Of a stretch of DNA of 49,073 bases, positions 47,372 through 49,073 are shown one piece after another. The stretch spans positions 1-49,073 of IMG/VR virus record IMGVR_UViG_3300044952_001066; one strand, 5' to 3'. The notes beneath the pieces are model-generated. The model did not search any database, had not been told where the DNA came from, and was given only the letters and a program-made list of their open reading frames with translations. The first letter of the stretch is position 1. Every line of letters starts with the position of its first letter. The translations under genes were made by a program, and so were the position numbers. Source of the DNA: a virus.

Positions 47372-48193
47372 TCAGCTTATTTTGTAGAGTATTTTATCTA
47401 TTGTTCCTCGATTGATTGGATCTGGAATACACACAAATCTGATCCAACGACAATTGATAGCGAAAGTATAACTCCGTAATGAGGTAGTTGTGCTGTCATA
47501 ATAGTCTTCAGTTACTCCTGGACTGAGATCCACATAAAACCAACTCCGCTCAACTGGTGCTAGGTTTTCCAAACTGGCTTGTATTTTAAAGTACCCTTGC
47601 CAATTGGTTTGATAGAAGGCAACTGAAAATAGCCCAGTGTTGTTACCTACACTGTTTTCTGCCCTAATAGCCCCACTAACCAACCATTCTTTCATTTCAT
47701 CCCAGTCTACTGTTATGGGCGTGAGTTCAGAACCCTTGAGTGTAACACTGGGAATAAATGTGCCGCCCACACTATCATACAAATCAAAATCACCAATTGT
47801 GGAATTGTTGATATCTGTGTAAAGCATCTCTTGATTTTGATAAGGGCGGGTGATTTTCACTTGGTAGCGATATCCGCCTAAACTCCAATTGGATGTATCG
47901 TTGCTGCTTAGCACAACTTGTGCTCTACCTTTGAGTTCATCTGTTACAGTACAAGATTTTTCCAGGACTATTGTCTGTGTAGCTGCATGCTCAATTACGA
48001 TACTGAGTTGGCAATCCACTAATTTGACAGGCCTGCGGTCATTGTTACGTACAACAAAATCAATAATGTTGTAGTTGTTTTTGTATATTTTTGTGTTGTA
48101 ATTTATCATGGGCCTATTGTAATTTGGGGCGCGATGATCAGTCATGCTCAATTGAACTGGCAGTCTGTAACTGTAGAGATATATCAAGCTCAT
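47372..48193 (-). CDS. virion structural-like protein
   Basis: 273 aa from the ATG at 48193, MSLIYLYSYRLPVQLSMTDH.... Predicted mostly beta: IDFVVRNNDRRPVKLVD, QLSIVIEHAATQTIVLEKS, GYRYQVKITRPYQNQEMLYTD, and a later jelly-roll-like part (FYQTNWQGYFKIQASLENL). The sequence style fits a baseplate or receptor-contact protein. It is driven by the left arm of a palindromic late-promoter pair (48224-48248). Exact family not identified. Confidence 0.7.
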   Translation of the reverse strand: MSLIYLYSYRLPVQLSMTDHRAPNYNRPMINYNTKIYKNNYNIIDFVVRNNDRRPVKLVDCQLSIVIEHAATQTIVLEKSCTVTDELKGRAQVVLSSNDTSNWSLGGYRYQVKITRPYQNQEMLYTDINNSTIGDFDLYDSVGGTFIPSVTLKGSELTPITVDWDEMKEWLVSGAIRAENSVGNNTGLFSVAFYQTNWQGYFKIQASLENLAPVERSWFYVDLSPGVTEDYYDSTTTSLRSYTFAINCRWIRFVCIPDPINRGTIDKILYKIS

Positions 48194-48223
48194 TGGGATA
48201 ACATCATCAACAAAAGATTTACA

Positions 48224-48248
48224 CCTATTTAAGAGTGTCTTAAATAGG
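48224..48248. promoter_or_regulatory. second divergent palindromic late-promoter-like pair
   Basis: CCTATTTAAG (48224-48233) and CTTAAATAGG (48239-48248) form a perfect 10-bp inverted repeat with a 5-nt loop. Each arm has TTAAATAG pointing to one of the divergent genes (48193 leftward, 48254 rightward). Confidence 0.55.
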
Positions 48249-48253
48249 GCTTG

Positions 48254-48619
48254 ATGGAAAACACACCGCAACAGAGATGGCCATTTTTAACAGAAATCCG
48301 CTATCTCAACAAAGATTACACTGGCATTGTTCAAAATGCTGACAACACGATGCTGCACATGTATGTGATTGACCAGACCATGAGCATCCAACAGAAAAAA
48401 GAGATTATCCAATGTGGAGAGCTCTATTGGTGGGGTAGCAATCGCCAAATTCCCATCAATGTGTTCTTGCGGGAACGGTTCCGACCCTTCAAAGGGTGTT
48501 TGAAGACCTTTGTGAGAAAAGAAGTAACTGTGTTAAGCGGCCCCTTACCCAGCTTGGACACACTTATTAACAAGCGTGGCAAAAAGCGCACAGTTCAGCT
48601 TGTTAAGAGCACAAGCTAG
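48254..48619 (+). CDS. hypothetical protein
   Basis: 121 aa, MENTPQQRWPFLTEIRYLNK.... A beta-rich first half (DYTGIVQNADNTMLHMYVIDQ) and a basic second half (INVFLRERFRPFKGC, KRGKKRTVQLVKSTS) suggest a small nucleic-acid-associated or structural protein. The ATG lies very close to the late-type octamer, so the transcript start may be nearer the gene than usual. It converges on the 71-aa gene with a 4-nt overlap of the 3-prime ends. Confidence 0.65.
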   Translation: MENTPQQRWPFLTEIRYLNKDYTGIVQNADNTMLHMYVIDQTMSIQQKKEIIQCGELYWWGSNRQIPINVFLRERFRPFKGCLKTFVRKEVTVLSGPLPSLDTLINKRGKKRTVQLVKSTS

Positions 48620-48831
48620 CCACCGATCATCAAAAAGTGCACAAAGCCATCTAGTTTGATGGCTATTGTGACACTCTGATCAGGGGCAGTAAATTCAGGC
48701 AACAAGCAGTCTATGCCCTGGAGGTTGAGCCAGGTTTTCACAGTTTCCTGTGTTTGGCTGTCCCAAACCTCAAACAAGGTCATATAGGTCAATGCTCTTT
48801 CAATAGCATCTAGAGTGGACTTAGTCCCCAA
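48616..48831 (-). CDS. small hypothetical protein
   Basis: 71 aa from a TTG that overlaps the previous gene by 11 nt, GTKSTLDAIERALTYMTLFE.... A helical start is followed by VKTWLNLQGIDCLLPEF and a beta end (SVTIAIKLDGFVHFLMIGG). No family. The overlapping start and the coding-like composition support it. Confidence 0.6.
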   Translation of the reverse strand: MGTKSTLDAIERALTYMTLFEVWDSQTQETVKTWLNLQGIDCLLPEFTAPDQSVTIAIKLDGFVHFLMIGG

Positions 48832-49073
48832 GTGAGGTCACCTGCACCTTCACCTTCACACTGCCATCTTTGCCTACCTTCACTTGTGCAGGGCGGCGAG
48901 ACTTGAGATCCTTTTCGTCTCCTTTGCTCCACTTCATCCAAGTGCTAGTGAGAGTCCAGGCCACTGTAGCAGCATCAGTTTCGTCACTGAGTTTTAGGCT
49001 GGCGCTGAGTTTGTCTTCACTTTCGCCAAAAACTTCCAGGAGGTAGTTGTTTTCCAGTTCACTGAGAAAGCTT
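48821..49073 (-). CDS. C-terminal part of a hypothetical protein (runs off the window)
   Basis: An open frame without a start in the window encodes SFLSELENNYLLEVFGESED... to KVKVQVTSLGD and stops at 48823-48821. An N-terminal helix-like segment, WTLTSTWMKWSKGDEKD in the middle and a basic beta C-terminus (RRPAQVKVGKDGSVKV) are visible. Its stop region contains the TTG start of the next gene. Unknown function. Confidence 0.7.
   Translation of the reverse strand, partial: SFLSELENNYLLEVFGESEDKLSASLKLSDETDAATVAWTLTSTWMKWSKGDEKDLKSRRPAQVKVGKDGSVKVKVQVTSLGD

Overview
This window looks like part of a lytic, tailed (myovirus-like) phage genome with a T4-type core. It carries a gp41-type replicative helicase, a gp61-type primase, a two-gene type II topoisomerase like T4 39/52, class I ribonucleotide reductase (nrdA, nrdB) with a glutaredoxin, large repetitive virion proteins, and octamers matching or close to the T4 late promoter TATAAATA. 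Almost all genes lie on the - strand in tightly packed runs with ATGA, TAATG or TGATG junctions. TTG and GTG starts are common. The host is inferred, at low certainty, to be an alphaproteobacterium: the window encodes a circularly permuted tmRNA, a layout typical of that class, and its DnaK resembles alphaproteobacterial DnaK.

Layout. 1-1.4 kb (+): the end of an array of leucine-rich-repeat-like (LRR-like) genes and a small late gene. 1.4-11.4 kb: accessory genes, namely a SWIM zinc-finger protein, a zincin-like metalloprotease, three small membrane proteins, a tyrosine-phosphatase-like protein, a Cys-rich protein whose frame is broken by +1, a full DnaK, a beta-class DNA methyltransferase, a vWA/DUF2828-like protein, a metallophosphoesterase, and small orphans. 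11.4-14.2 kb (-): a second array of four LRR-like genes, apparently the distal end of an operon with a vWA/metallopeptidase protein and a double MoxR-like AAA+ ATPase (14.2-19.2 kb). 19.5-22.8 kb: topoisomerase. 22.9-23.9 kb: a Bax-inhibitor-1-like membrane protein and the permuted tmRNA. 24.8-28.7 kb: glutaredoxin, nrdB, nrdA. 28.8-42.8 kb: mainly virion or morphogenesis genes, plus a RecB-like nuclease and an IscA/HesB-type protein. 43.2-47.4 kb: helicase and primase. 47.4-49.1 kb: further structural and unknown genes.

Most notable points. (1) The helicase gene is fractured. Its N-part ends in a split-intein N-half, its C-part starts with the matching intein C-half, and a free-standing EDxHD/Vsr-like homing endonuclease gene lies between them. 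Trans-splicing would rebuild a helicase of about 468 residues. (2) At 23.64-23.91 kb there is a circularly permuted tmRNA with tag ANDNNVAFESTGLIAA. Its encoded CCA is separated from the 5-prime G1 by only 3 nt, and its acceptor stem carries the G3-U70 alanine identity pair. (3) The LRR-like genes form cassettes joined by an invariant 7-nt start/stop overlap, in two inverted arrays 10 kb apart that share perfect 29-bp inverted repeats.

I also recovered several short genes by reading the sequence directly: a DUF3563-like protein at 11252-11404, small ORFs at 38443-38619 and 3782-3898, the frameshifted Cys-rich ORF at 4513-4732, an ORF broken by an in-frame stop at 19222-19482, and partial genes at both window edges. 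All functions are inferred from motifs seen by eye. No database search was run.
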